Source of the DNA: Actinomadura roseirufa
Lineage (GTDB): Bacteria; Actinomycetota; Actinomycetes; Streptosporangiales; Streptosporangiaceae
NCBI RefSeq assembly: GCF_900659635.1
Contig: NZ_CAACVB010000009.1
Coordinates: 17,410 to 81,409, forward strand
Direction: 5' to 3'
DNA: 64,000 bases
Within the stretch, counting starts at the first letter, position 1. Every line of letters begins with the position of its first letter. The notes under the pieces were generated by a model. It searched no databases, was not told the DNA's origin, and saw nothing but the letters and a program-made list of their open reading frames with translations. Position numbers and translations under genes: made by a program. Of the stretch, positions 53,398 to 61,699 are shown piece by piece.

Positions 53398-54707
53398 GGT
53401 ACCGCCACGGTGACGCGGGTGGGGCCGCCGGCCGGACTGTCGATCTCGACGCGGCCGCTGAAGGCGGCCATCCGGCGCTCGATGCCGCTCAGCCCCGAGC
53501 CGGATGACTTCACCGCCCCGCCGACCCCGTCATCGGTCACACTCGCGGTGAGCGTTTCGGACGCGTACGAAAGTTCGACCTTTACATGATTCGCCTGAGC
53601 ATGCTTGGCCACGTTCGCCAGCAGTTCCGCGACGGCGAAGTAGACCGCCGCCTCGACGGGTCGTTCGGGCCGGGCGGGGACGGCGCTGACGACGGTGACC
53701 TCCACCGGGGCGTCCAGCGCCAGCAGCCGCACGGCGTCGACCAGGCCGCGCTCGGTGAGCACCGGCGGGTTGATGCCGCGGACGAGCGATCGCAGTTCCG
53801 CCAGCGCGGCGGCCGACGCGACGCGGGCCTCGGCCAGGAGCGTCTTGGCGGCGGCGGGGTCGGTGTCGACGAACCGTTCAGCGGCGATCATCGACATTCC
53901 CAGGGCGACCAGCCGGGCCTGCGGCCCGTCGTGCAGTCCCCGCTCGATCCGCTCCAGTTCGGCGGCCTGCGCCTGGGTCAGGTTGGCCCGGCTGGTCTCC
54001 ACCTCGTCGAGCCGGCGGCCGAGCCGGGAGCGCGGGGCCGACCCGAGCAGCCGGGGGGCCAGCGGCTCGACGATCCGCCAGGCGAACGGGGCCGTGAGCA
54101 GCGCCCCGGCGATCATCGCGATGCCCTCCGCCGTCGATCCCGGCCTCGTGATCAGGTACGCGCCTCCGGCCGACACGAGCACCGGCAGGGCGGTGACCGG
54201 CAGGACGGTCACCGCGCTCACCACGATCCACAGCGCGTCCCGCAGCAACTGCGGATCATGGAAACGGGCGATCATCGTGGCCCGACGGCGCGCCTCCCGC
54301 TCGGACTCGTGGTATTCCGAGCCGTTCCACCAGAAGCCGGTGGCCATCTGGGTGACCGGCGGAACCGGCCGGTAGGACACCCGGAGAGGCAGTGCCAGCC
54401 AGCGGCGGGCCAGGGCCCGCGCGGCCTGGGTGAGGGGCCGTCCCGCCAGCATGAACACCACGTAGACGGCCACGGCGATCCACAACACCACCACGAGGGT
54501 GTCACCGGAGGCCGCCAGCGCTCGGGCGATCCAGGGCGCGTGCCGGCCCGCCGACCAGGAGAACGCCAGCTTCGAGCCGCCGATGCCAGTGGCCACGGCG
54601 ACGGCCGGGATCACGGCGGTGAGCCCGGCCAGCAGCGCCGACCGGTACATTCCCCGCACGATCTCCCCGCACCAGCGTAGGGGGCCGCGCCCCGCAGGCC
54701 GTCTCAT
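53382..54707 (-). CDS. Sensor histidine kinase (HisKA_3 type)
   Basis: 441 residues. ATG 54707 has an AAGGAG site 7 bp upstream; longer upstream frame discarded. Four membrane segments (around 23-45, 65-88, 165-190, 200-220) with a DUF1707/sensor-like N-terminal part, then a coiled coil leading to the H-box ERIERGLHDGPQARLVALGM, N-box LLANVAKHAQA, G1 DDGVGG and G2 GSGLSGIERRMAA. The signal is probably membrane- or envelope-related. Overlaps the response regulator downstream; a small membrane protein gene lies just upstream. Confidence 0.92.
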   Translation of the reverse strand: MRRPAGRGPLRWCGEIVRGMYRSALLAGLTAVIPAVAVATGIGGSKLAFSWSAGRHAPWIARALAASGDTLVVVLWIAVAVYVVFMLAGRPLTQAARALARRWLALPLRVSYRPVPPVTQMATGFWWNGSEYHESEREARRRATMIARFHDPQLLRDALWIVVSAVTVLPVTALPVLVSAGGAYLITRPGSTAEGIAMIAGALLTAPFAWRIVEPLAPRLLGSAPRSRLGRRLDEVETSRANLTQAQAAELERIERGLHDGPQARLVALGMSMIAAERFVDTDPAAAKTLLAEARVASAAALAELRSLVRGINPPVLTERGLVDAVRLLALDAPVEVTVVSAVPARPERPVEAAVYFAVAELLANVAKHAQANHVKVELSYASETLTASVTDDGVGGAVKSSGSGLSGIERRMAAFSGRVEIDSPAGGPTRVTVAVPCALS

Positions 54708-54783
54708 CCGCGCGCTCCTTTCTCCACGACGGCCAGTGTGCCAGCCGGGTCGTCCCCCTCCTGCCTGGGCGTCCATCAGTGAC

Positions 54784-55017
54784 TCAGTGGTCATGGTGGA
54801 CGCCCGCCGGGACCCGCTCGCCGTCCGCCCGCGAACGGGCCCGGCGGCCTCCGGAGGCGGCACTGGCACAGAAGATCACTCCGGTCGCCAGCAGAGCCAG
54901 TCCGTGGACGAGCATCCCCGGCACGGCGACCAGCCCCAGCCCGGCCGCCACCGAGACGACCCCGACGATCATCCGCGTGCGGAGGCCGAGGCGGCGAAGC
55001 ACCACGAGAATCAACAT
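54784..55017 (-). CDS. Small two-helix membrane protein
   Basis: 77 residues. ATG 55017 follows GGAGAGAACAG. Two hydrophobic helices: MIVGVVSVAAGLGLVAVP and MLVHGLALLATGVIFCASAA; basic tail. It lies 76 bp upstream of the histidine kinase in the same direction and may modulate that sensor. No family recognised. Confidence 0.6.
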   Translation of the reverse strand: MLILVVLRRLGLRTRMIVGVVSVAAGLGLVAVPGMLVHGLALLATGVIFCASAASGGRRARSRADGERVPAGVHHDH

Positions 55018-55180
55018 CTGTTCTCTCCGATCCCCGGGCGATGTCCGTACCGCCCGGCCGACATGGAGAAGGTACGGATGACCGGCCGCCGCCAGATATC
55101 CCGCTAGACCCCGTCCAGGGTGGGGCTAGCCCCACACCCTGAATCGCCGACGAACACGTGCTTCCGCCTGGGTCGGCCGG

Positions 55181-55636
55181 TCAGTCCCACTTCGTCCCGG
55201 CGGGCACCCGGAGAGTGGTGTTGATGCGGTTGAAGAAGTTGGTGATGGCCACCATCAGCACCAGGGCCCCGAGTTGCCGCTCGTCATAGTGCTTCGACGC
55301 CTCGGCCCAGATCTCGTCGGTGACAGCGCCGGGCCGGTCGGAGAGGCGGGTCGCGGCCTCGGTGAGCGCGAGCGCGGCCCGTTCCGCGTCGTCGAAGAGC
55401 GGGTTCTCGTACCAGGCGGCGAGGGCGAGGAGCTTCTCGGCGCCGACGCCCGCCTTGGTCGCGCTCGTGGTGCCGGCGTCGACGCACGCGCTGCAGCCGT
55501 TGATCTGGCTCGCGCGCAGATGCATCAGCTCAAGTGTGCGACGCGGTACGCCCCCGGCGTATACCTCCTTGAAGATGTGCTGGACGCCCGCCGTGATGTC
55601 GGGTTGGACCGCCGTGTCGTGGATACGTGCTGTCAT
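55181..55636 (-). CDS. Carboxymuconolactone decarboxylase-family (AhpD-like) protein
   Basis: 151 residues. CMD domain with the redox CxxC and its surroundings (MHLRASQINGCSACVDAGTT, Cys pair about 49-52) and WYENPLFDDAERAALALTE; typical for AhpD-like peroxidase-type members. ATG 55636. It lies divergently next to the ECF41-type sigma factor gene, the classic genomic pairing; the sigma factor probably drives this gene. Confidence 0.9.
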   Translation of the reverse strand: MTARIHDTAVQPDITAGVQHIFKEVYAGGVPRRTLELMHLRASQINGCSACVDAGTTSATKAGVGAEKLLALAAWYENPLFDDAERAALALTEAATRLSDRPGAVTDEIWAEASKHYDERQLGALVLMVAITNFFNRINTTLRVPAGTKWD

Positions 55637-55777
55637 CGTTCCTCCATGCCTTGTCGTCGGTTCGGTCGACGGCACTACGACGTACGGCTCGGACGAGAAG
55701 TAACGGCCACGCCGGGCGTTACCTAATCCGCGCGCGATGCGTCCTGATGGTGACGCCGCCGTATGCCGGGGAGAACC

Positions 55778-56650
55778 ATGACCGAACTGGACGAACTCGC
55801 CGTTGACTTCGAGACCCAGCGCCCGTACCTCCACGCGATCGCCTTCCGCGTGCTGGGCTCTCACGCCGACGCGGACGACGCCGTCCAGGAGGCATGGCTG
55901 CGGCTCGCGCGGACGGGCGGCGACGGCATCGAGGATCTGCGCGGCTGGCTGACCACGGTGACCGGCCGGATCTGCCTGGACGCGCTTCGCAGGCGCGGAG
56001 TGCGGGGCGAGCGGCCGCTCGAACTCGACCTCGGTCCGCTCCGGCCGGAGGCCGCCGGGGGTGCCCCGGCCGATCCCGAGGAGGAGGCCCTGCTCGCCGA
56101 GTCCATCGGGCTCGCGCTCTACGTCGTGATGGACGCCCTCACGCCGGCGGAACGGGTGTCGTTCGTGCTCCACGACGTCTTCGAGGTCCCGTTCGAGGCG
56201 ATCGCGGCCGTCCTCGGCCGGAGCACCGCGGCGGCGAAGATGCTCGCCAGCCGGGCCCGGGGGCGCCTGCGCCTGGGAGCGCCCGCCGCCGAGACCGGCG
56301 CCGCGGACCGCGCCGTCGTCGACGCGTTCCTGGCCGCGGCCGGGCGGGGCGACGTCACTGGTCTGCTGACCCTGCTGGCCCCCGGCGTCGAGCTGCGCGC
56401 CCAGGGCCCCGGCGGGACCGTCGTCGTTCGCGGCGCGAGCGAGGTCGCGGCACAGGCGACGACGTTCGCGCGCCCGGACGCCCTCGCGCATCCGGCGCTC
56501 GTGAACGGTGTCCCCGGTGTTCTCGTCACCGTCGGCGGACGGCCGGTCACGGTCCTGGCCTTCACGGTCGAGGACGGTGCCGTCACCGCGATCCGCGGGC
56601 TGACCTCCCCTGCGCGGTTGGACCAGATCGTCCCCTCCTGGGTCGGGTGA
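55778..56650 (+). CDS. ECF sigma factor with C-terminal SnoaL-like domain (ECF41 type)
   Basis: 290 residues. Region 2 (FETQRPYLHAIAFRVLGSHA, DAVQEAWLRLAR), region 4 (LTPAERVSFVLHDVFEVPFE, AIAAVLGRSTAAAKMLASRA) and a roughly 110-residue NTF2/SnoaL-like extension (VVDAFLAAAGRGDVTGLLTL to the end) that replaces an anti-sigma factor in ECF41. ATG 55778 follows GGGGAGAA. Known ECF41 members regulate a neighbouring carboxymuconolactone decarboxylase, oxidoreductase or epimerase gene; here that is 55181-55636. Confidence 0.92.
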   Translation: MTELDELAVDFETQRPYLHAIAFRVLGSHADADDAVQEAWLRLARTGGDGIEDLRGWLTTVTGRICLDALRRRGVRGERPLELDLGPLRPEAAGGAPADPEEEALLAESIGLALYVVMDALTPAERVSFVLHDVFEVPFEAIAAVLGRSTAAAKMLASRARGRLRLGAPAAETGAADRAVVDAFLAAAGRGDVTGLLTLLAPGVELRAQGPGGTVVVRGASEVAAQATTFARPDALAHPALVNGVPGVLVTVGGRPVTVLAFTVEDGAVTAIRGLTSPARLDQIVPSWVG

Positions 56651-56671
56651 CCGGTCCCGGCGGCCGAAGCG

Positions 56672-57292
56672 TCAGCCCGGTGCCGGGGCGCGCCGGCGCA
56701 CCAGGGGCAGGTACACCTCGTCGACGATCTCGATGAGGACGTCGTCGGGCGCGGTCGGGACGCCGCGGACGACGAACTCGTTGCGCAGCAGGACGATGGC
56801 CACGGTGGCGACCCGCGGGTGGAGCGCCTCGGGCGCCGCCTCGCCCCGCGCGACCGCCCGTCCCAGGAGGGTCAGCCAGGGCGCGGCGGCGGCGTCGCCG
56901 GACTGGTCCTGGAGCTGCGCCAGAAGCTCCGCCGCGCCACCGGCGGCTGCCAGCAGGTCGCGCAGGACGGCGCCGAGGGGGGAGCTCCAGTACCGGTTCG
57001 CCCGGCGCAGCTGTTCCAGGACGTCACCGCGCAGGTCGCCGGTGTCGGGCAGCGGGGCCGTCGTCGTGAGCCGCCGGTACGCGGCGATTCCGAGCGCGAG
57101 GCGGTTCGGCCAGCGCCGGTAGAGGGCGTTCTTGTTGGTGCCCGCGCGGGCGGCGACCTTGTCCATGGTCAGTCCGGCGTATCCGGACTCGGTGAGCTCG
57201 TCCGCCGCGGCTTGCAGGATCGCCTCTTCCAGCGCGGCTCCGCGCCGCCGAGTATGCCCGGCCCGAGGCCGCTCCGTCGGATCCGCTGTCAT
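56672..57292 (-). CDS. TetR-family regulator
   Basis: 206 residues from ATG 57292 (AGAAAGG upstream). Helix-turn-helix about 20-65: LQAAADELTESGYAGLTMDK, TNKNALYRRWPNRLAL; C-terminal TetR_C_16-like domain. Convergent end with the ECF41 gene and divergent from the gene at 57411, with the palindrome GGTACG-TTG-CGTACC between the starts. Confidence 0.9.
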   Translation of the reverse strand: MTADPTERPRAGHTRRRGAALEEAILQAAADELTESGYAGLTMDKVAARAGTNKNALYRRWPNRLALGIAAYRRLTTTAPLPDTGDLRGDVLEQLRRANRYWSSPLGAVLRDLLAAAGGAAELLAQLQDQSGDAAAAPWLTLLGRAVARGEAAPEALHPRVATVAIVLLRNEFVVRGVPTAPDDVLIEIVDEVYLPLVRRRAPAPG

Positions 57293-57365
57293 GGGCACCT
57301 TTCTATCACCGGTACCAGCCGTACTCTCCCCGACGCAGTTGTCATCATGACTGGAAGGTCTCTAA

Positions 57366-57380
57366 GGTACGTTGCGTACC
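57366..57380. promoter_or_regulatory. TetR-type operator palindrome
   Basis: GGTACG-TTG-CGTACC is a perfect 6-bp inverted repeat in the 118-bp gap between the divergent TetR (57292) and the gene at 57411. Confidence 0.65.
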
Positions 57381-57410
57381 GTAAGTTTCGGCTAGGGGAA
57401 GGCAGAGCAC

Positions 57411-58430
57411 GTGCGTGCCAAGGGCATCAGCTACGACACCGGCTTCATCAAGAAGGGGACGAACTCCCGCAAGCACTTCGACCCGGAGTCGGTACGGCGC
57501 GAGCTGGAGATCATCCGCGACGACCTGCACTGCACCGCCGTCCGCGTCATGGGCGGTGACCCGGAACGGATCGAGCTGGCCGCGGGGTACGCCGCCGACC
57601 TCGGGCTGGAGGTCTGGTTCTCGCCCTACCCGCTGGAGCTGGGGACCGAGGAGATGCTGTCGCTGTTCGCCGACTGCGCGGAGCGCGCGGAGAGGCTGCG
57701 GCGGCGGGGAGCCGAGGTGGTGTTCGTCACCGGGGCCGAGCTGAGCCTGATGAACCCCGGGTTCCTGCCCGGCGGCGACATCGACGAGCGGGTCGCGCTG
57801 CTGAGCCGGCCGGATCTGGTGCGGGAGCGGATCGGCGAGGTGGGCGCGCGGGTGAACGACTTCCTCGGCAAGGCCGTGGCCCGCGTCCGCGAGCACTTCG
57901 GCGGCAGGCTGACCTACGCCTCCGTGCCGCTCGAGCGCGTCGACTGGGAGCCGTTCGACATCATGTCCGTGGACCTCTACCGCTCGGCCGAGATCGCCGA
58001 CCGGTTCGACGACGGCGTCCGCGGCCTGGTCGCCCAGGGCAGGCCGGTCGTGATCACCGAGTTCGGGGCGGCCGGCTACCAGGGCGCGGGGGAGCGGGGC
58101 GCCCTCGGCCTGGAGATCGTCGAGTACGACGACGACGGTCCCGTCCGGCTGACGGGGGAGTACGCCCGCGACGAGCACGGGCAGGCCGCGTACGTGCGCG
58201 AGCTGCTGGAGACGTTCGAGGCCGCCGGGGTCGACGGCGCGTTCGTGTTCACCTTCGCGCTCTACGACCACGTGCACCGGCCCGACGGCGATCCCCGTGA
58301 CGACCTGGACCTGGCCAGCTACGGCATCGTCAAGGTCTACGAGGATCGGGAGGGCTCCGCCTATCCCGGCATGCCGTGGGAGCCCAAGGCCGCCTTCGGC
58401 GTTCTCGCCGAGTACTACCGGGAGCACTGA
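57411..58430 (+). CDS. TIM-barrel-like protein of the actinobacterial 'abortive infection' annotation group
   Basis: 339 residues from GTG 57411, with a purine-rich GGGGAAGG upstream. The sequence looks like a glycoside-hydrolase-type (beta/alpha)8 barrel: strands with HCTAVRVMGGDPERIELAAG, LEVWFSPYPLELG, PFDIMSVDLYRS and PVVITEFGAAGYQG, where the last Glu resembles the catalytic nucleophile of retaining GH barrels (TEFG). No signal peptide, so intracellular. Close relatives are often labelled abortive phage infection protein, but I see no domain that proves this. Regulated most likely by the divergent TetR. True substrate unknown. Confidence 0.75.
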   Translation: MRAKGISYDTGFIKKGTNSRKHFDPESVRRELEIIRDDLHCTAVRVMGGDPERIELAAGYAADLGLEVWFSPYPLELGTEEMLSLFADCAERAERLRRRGAEVVFVTGAELSLMNPGFLPGGDIDERVALLSRPDLVRERIGEVGARVNDFLGKAVARVREHFGGRLTYASVPLERVDWEPFDIMSVDLYRSAEIADRFDDGVRGLVAQGRPVVITEFGAAGYQGAGERGALGLEIVEYDDDGPVRLTGEYARDEHGQAAYVRELLETFEAAGVDGAFVFTFALYDHVHRPDGDPRDDLDLASYGIVKVYEDREGSAYPGMPWEPKAAFGVLAEYYREH

Positions 58431-58487
58431 GCCCGCGGAGCCGGGCCCGCCCGTGCGGGGGGCGGGCCCGGTCTCGTCGCGGGACGG

Positions 58488-59270
58488 TCAGTGGGGCTGG
58501 CGGGTGGGCATGATCGTGACCTGCTGGAGGTTCGCGCGCGGCGGCAGCGCGGCGAGGAAGCCGACGGTCTCCGCGACGTCCCGCGCGGTGAGGAACTCCA
58601 CCGTCTCCCTGGAGTCCTCCAGCCATTGAAGCGCGTCCTGGTCGGTCACATGACCGGCCAGCTCGGTCTCGACGATGCCCGGCTCCAGGGCCGACACCCG
58701 CACGTTCTTGGCGCCGAGTTCGACGCGCAGGTGGCGCGAGAGGTGGGTGACGTACGCCTTGGTGGCGGTGTAGACGGCGAAGGTCGGGTAGATGTTCTGC
58801 GCGCCGATCGAGGACGTGTTGACCAGGTCCGCCACGCCCTGCTCGGCGGCGGCCGCGATCAGTTGCGGGACGAAGGCGCCGATGACGTTCATCAGCCCGC
58901 TGACATTGATGTCGATCTGCCGCTGCCACTGGTCGACGGCCAGTTCCTCAATGGGGGCGGGGAACATGACGCCCGCGTTGTTGAGCAGCAGGCCGGTCGT
59001 GCCCAGGCGCTCCGCCACCCGGTCGGCGGCCGACCGCACGGCCGCGGCGTCGGTGACGTCGACGGCGACCGCCAGGGCGGTGCCGCCGTTCTTCTCAATC
59101 CGGGAGACCAGCGCGTCGAGCCGGTCGCCCCGCCGGGCCAGGACGGCGACACGGGCGCCGAGCTCGGCCAGGTGCTCGGCCGAGGACTCGCCGATGCCGC
59201 TGGAAGCGCCGGTCACGACCGCCACGCGGCCGGTCAGGGGCTTGGCAAGAGTGTTGGCAAGGGTGTTCAT
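58488..59270 (-). CDS. SDR-family NAD(P)-dependent oxidoreductase
   Basis: 260 residues. VVTGASSGIGESSA (cofactor motif, about 18-31), LLNNAGVMFP, catalytic NTSSIGAQ and YTATKAYV (Tyr near 165, Lys near 169), EPGIVETEL. ATG 59270. Divergent from the XRE/MmyB regulator at 59467, its probable controller, mirroring the pair at 4540-6510. Confidence 0.92.
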   Translation of the reverse strand: MNTLANTLAKPLTGRVAVVTGASSGIGESSAEHLAELGARVAVLARRGDRLDALVSRIEKNGGTALAVAVDVTDAAAVRSAADRVAERLGTTGLLLNNAGVMFPAPIEELAVDQWQRQIDINVSGLMNVIGAFVPQLIAAAAEQGVADLVNTSSIGAQNIYPTFAVYTATKAYVTHLSRHLRVELGAKNVRVSALEPGIVETELAGHVTDQDALQWLEDSRETVEFLTARDVAETVGFLAALPPRANLQQVTIMPTRQPH

Positions 59271-59466
59271 GGACGTGAACGCCTTCCGGGGAAAGGGATG
59301 AGGGAGACCGGGGCGGGTGGCCATCGGCCGTACATTCAGCACACCACCCGGGAGCCGCCGCCGACGGGCCCGAGCAGGCCCTTCGCGAACCGGTACCGGG
59401 AAGGCAGGTACCGCCAGGGCCACCCACCGATTCGCCCGGCCCTCCCGGCTGGCTCACACTGGGTAC

Positions 59467-60321
59467 ATGGACCGCAGTAGCGAGATCGCCGGCTTCCTGC
59501 GCTCCCGCCGTGCCCGGATCACCCCCGAGCGGGCAGGGCTGGGGCAGGACGGGCGTGCCCGGCGGGTTCCCGGGCTGCGCCGCGAGGAGGTCGCCCGGCT
59601 CGCCGGGGTGAGCACCGAGTACTACACCCGGCTCGAACAGGGCCGCGCCGGGAACCCCTCCCCGGAGGTCGTCGCCGCCCTCGCGCGTGCGCTGCGGCTC
59701 GACCCCGCGGAGCACGAGCACCTCGCCGACCTGCTGTCACGCCCGGCGTCCGCGCCCCGCGCCGCCGCCGGCCCGCAGCGCGTCCGCGCCGGGCTGCACC
59801 TCATGCTCCAGACCCTGGACCACGTGCCCGCGTTCATCATCGGCCGGCGCACCGACGTGCTGGCCGCCAACCGCCTGGCGCGCGCGGTCGTGACCGATTT
59901 CGACGCCCTCCCCGTCCCGCAGCGCAACCTCGCCCGGTACTACCTCCTGAACCCGGACGCCCGTGAGCGCGTCGGGAACTGGGCGCAGATCGCCGCCGAG
60001 ACCGTCGCCATGCTCCGCCTGGAGGCAGGCCGTCACCCGCACGACCGCCGCCTCGGGGATCTCGTGGGTGAGCTCACCTTACGGTCACCCGAGTTCACCA
60101 CCTGGTGGAACGACCACCGTGTCATGCGCCGGACCTACGGCACCAAGCACTACCGCCATCCCGTGGTCGGGGATCTCCGCTTCGCCTACGAGTCCTTCAA
60201 GCCTTCCGGGGATCCCGACCAGACGTTGTGCGTCTACAACCCCGAACCCGGATCCGCCACCGCCGAGGCCCTGAAGCAGCTCAGCGCAAAGCCCGTGCCG
60301 GACTCTCGGCCACAGGGTTAG
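59467..60321 (+). CDS. XRE-family regulator with MmyB-like domain
   Basis: 284 residues. ATG 59467 starts MDRSSEIAGFLRSRRARITP; helix-turn-helix RVPGLRREEVARLAGVSTEY and YYTRLEQGRAGNPSPEVVAA; MmyB ligand domain about 105-275 (DVLAANRLARAVVTDFD, LTLRSPEFTTWWNDHRVM). Little room for a ribosome site, so it may be leaderless. Divergent from the SDR gene; the stop overlaps the 3' end of the convergent HTH-citrate synthase gene by 4 bp. Confidence 0.92.
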   Translation: MDRSSEIAGFLRSRRARITPERAGLGQDGRARRVPGLRREEVARLAGVSTEYYTRLEQGRAGNPSPEVVAALARALRLDPAEHEHLADLLSRPASAPRAAAGPQRVRAGLHLMLQTLDHVPAFIIGRRTDVLAANRLARAVVTDFDALPVPQRNLARYYLLNPDARERVGNWAQIAAETVAMLRLEAGRHPHDRRLGDLVGELTLRSPEFTTWWNDHRVMRRTYGTKHYRHPVVGDLRFAYESFKPSGDPDQTLCVYNPEPGSATAEALKQLSAKPVPDSRPQG

Positions 60322-61628
60322 CCGAGCTGTTCACCGTCCCCTGGCCGGTGCTCGGAGTACTGGCTGCGGACGCGGAACCGCAGCGCGGACTCTTGGTACT
60401 CCTCCTGCGCGTGGGCGACCCAGCCCACCGCCCGTGCCACACCGAAGATGGCCTCGGGGGCGTCCCTTCGCATGCCCGCCGCCAAGCAGAGGGCGGCCAA
60501 GGCGAGGTCGACATTGGGACGGCGGTGCGCGTGGTGCGCCACGGCGTCACTGATCTGCTCCACCACCTCTAGGTAGGGCGCGGCGGACGGAACGGTGCCG
60601 AGGACGTCGAACAGGGCGCGCGCCCGTGGGTCGCCCTGCGGGTAGAGCGGATGCCCCAGCCCGGGCACGGGCCGTCCCGTCCGCAGGTGGTCGGAGATGA
60701 CCGCGACGGCGTTCCCCTGGTCGAGCGCCGTGGCGAGCATCTGGTGGGCGTTGCCGCCCGCGGCGCCGTGCAGCGGGCCGTCCAGGGCGCCCAAACCCGC
60801 CGAGACCACCGCGTACGGGTTGGCCCTCGCGGACGCCGTCACGCGCGCGGCCAGCGTGGACACCGCCAGGTCGTGATCGAGGAGCAGGACGAGCGCCGTC
60901 TCCAGCGCGCGTACCAGCGCCAGGTCCGCGTCCGGGCTCGCCAGGGCGTTCCACAGGCGCATCGCGACGCCGCCGTCCTGCTCGTCGCCCGCGCGCCGGC
61001 CCGCGTCGCCGAGGGCGTGGACGAGCACGGAGACGATGGCGCGCCCGGCGGCCAGGACGATCTCCGGGCGGAGGTCGAAGCGCAGCGGATCCGCCGCGCC
61101 CGCGCCGGCGACCGCGAGCCGCAACCGGTCGGCCGACGCCGTCCCCTCCGGGAGGGCGGCGACGAGCGCGCTCACCGCAGCGAGCTGGCCGGGCAGCGCC
61201 TCGAACTTCTCGGGTGACCCCGCGCGTCCCGTCCACACCCACTCCGCCGCGGTCTCGAACCCCTCGCGGGCCGCGAGGTCGACGGCGTCGTGCCCCCGGA
61301 AGTACAGGCGGCCGCCGCGGATCCGGGTGATCGAGGTGAGGATCTCGGGGAACGCCTCGGCGAACCCGGCGTGCGCCGGCCGTGAGCGCTGGCCCCGCTC
61401 GGCCAGGCGCTCCACCTCCCCGGCGTCGAAGGTGCTGTGCCGCGACCCCGGCGTGCGCATGCTGCGCAGCAGGCCCCGGCTGGCGTAGGCGTACACCGTC
61501 TCGACCTTCACGCCCAGGCGGTCCGCGACCTCCTGCGTGGTCAGCCGCTCGGCGTCGCTCTCCGCCTCGCCGTCCACCCGTGACTCACCCCCACCTCTCG
61601 TACCCGGATGCTCTATGGATTGTCTCAC
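60318..61628 (-). CDS. Citrate synthase-family protein with N-terminal helix-turn-helix
   Basis: 436 residues from GTG 61628; GTG 61577 is an alternative. A MerR-like/excisionase-type DNA-binding domain occupies about 28-75 (LTTQEVADRLGVKVETVYAY, RHSTFDAGEVERL). The rest is a citrate synthase fold with GPLHGAAGGNAHQML, GLGHPLYPQGDPRA and GWVAHAQEE, the His and Asp active-site neighbourhoods of the large and small domains. It may be both an enzyme and a regulator. Divergent from a second citrate synthase-family gene at 61700. Confidence 0.88.
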   Translation of the reverse strand: MRQSIEHPGTRGGGESRVDGEAESDAERLTTQEVADRLGVKVETVYAYASRGLLRSMRTPGSRHSTFDAGEVERLAERGQRSRPAHAGFAEAFPEILTSITRIRGGRLYFRGHDAVDLAAREGFETAAEWVWTGRAGSPEKFEALPGQLAAVSALVAALPEGTASADRLRLAVAGAGAADPLRFDLRPEIVLAAGRAIVSVLVHALGDAGRRAGDEQDGGVAMRLWNALASPDADLALVRALETALVLLLDHDLAVSTLAARVTASARANPYAVVSAGLGALDGPLHGAAGGNAHQMLATALDQGNAVAVISDHLRTGRPVPGLGHPLYPQGDPRARALFDVLGTVPSAAPYLEVVEQISDAVAHHAHRRPNVDLALAALCLAAGMRRDAPEAIFGVARAVGWVAHAQEEYQESALRFRVRSQYSEHRPGDGEQLG

Positions 61629-61638
61629 ATCGTTACGA

Positions 61639-61666
61639 TCAACGTTGACAACATTGATTCAGTCAA
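61639..61666. promoter_or_regulatory. Inverted repeats between divergent citrate synthase genes
   Basis: TCAACGTTGA (61639-61648) is a perfect palindrome and TTGATTCAGTCAA (61654-61666) an interrupted one (TTGA/TCAA). This AT-rich patch in the 71-bp gap carries both promoters and probably the operator of a local regulator, possibly the helix-turn-helix citrate synthase itself. Confidence 0.6.
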
Positions 61667-61699
61667 CACAGAGTCGTAGTGACGACGAGGAGGGAACAC

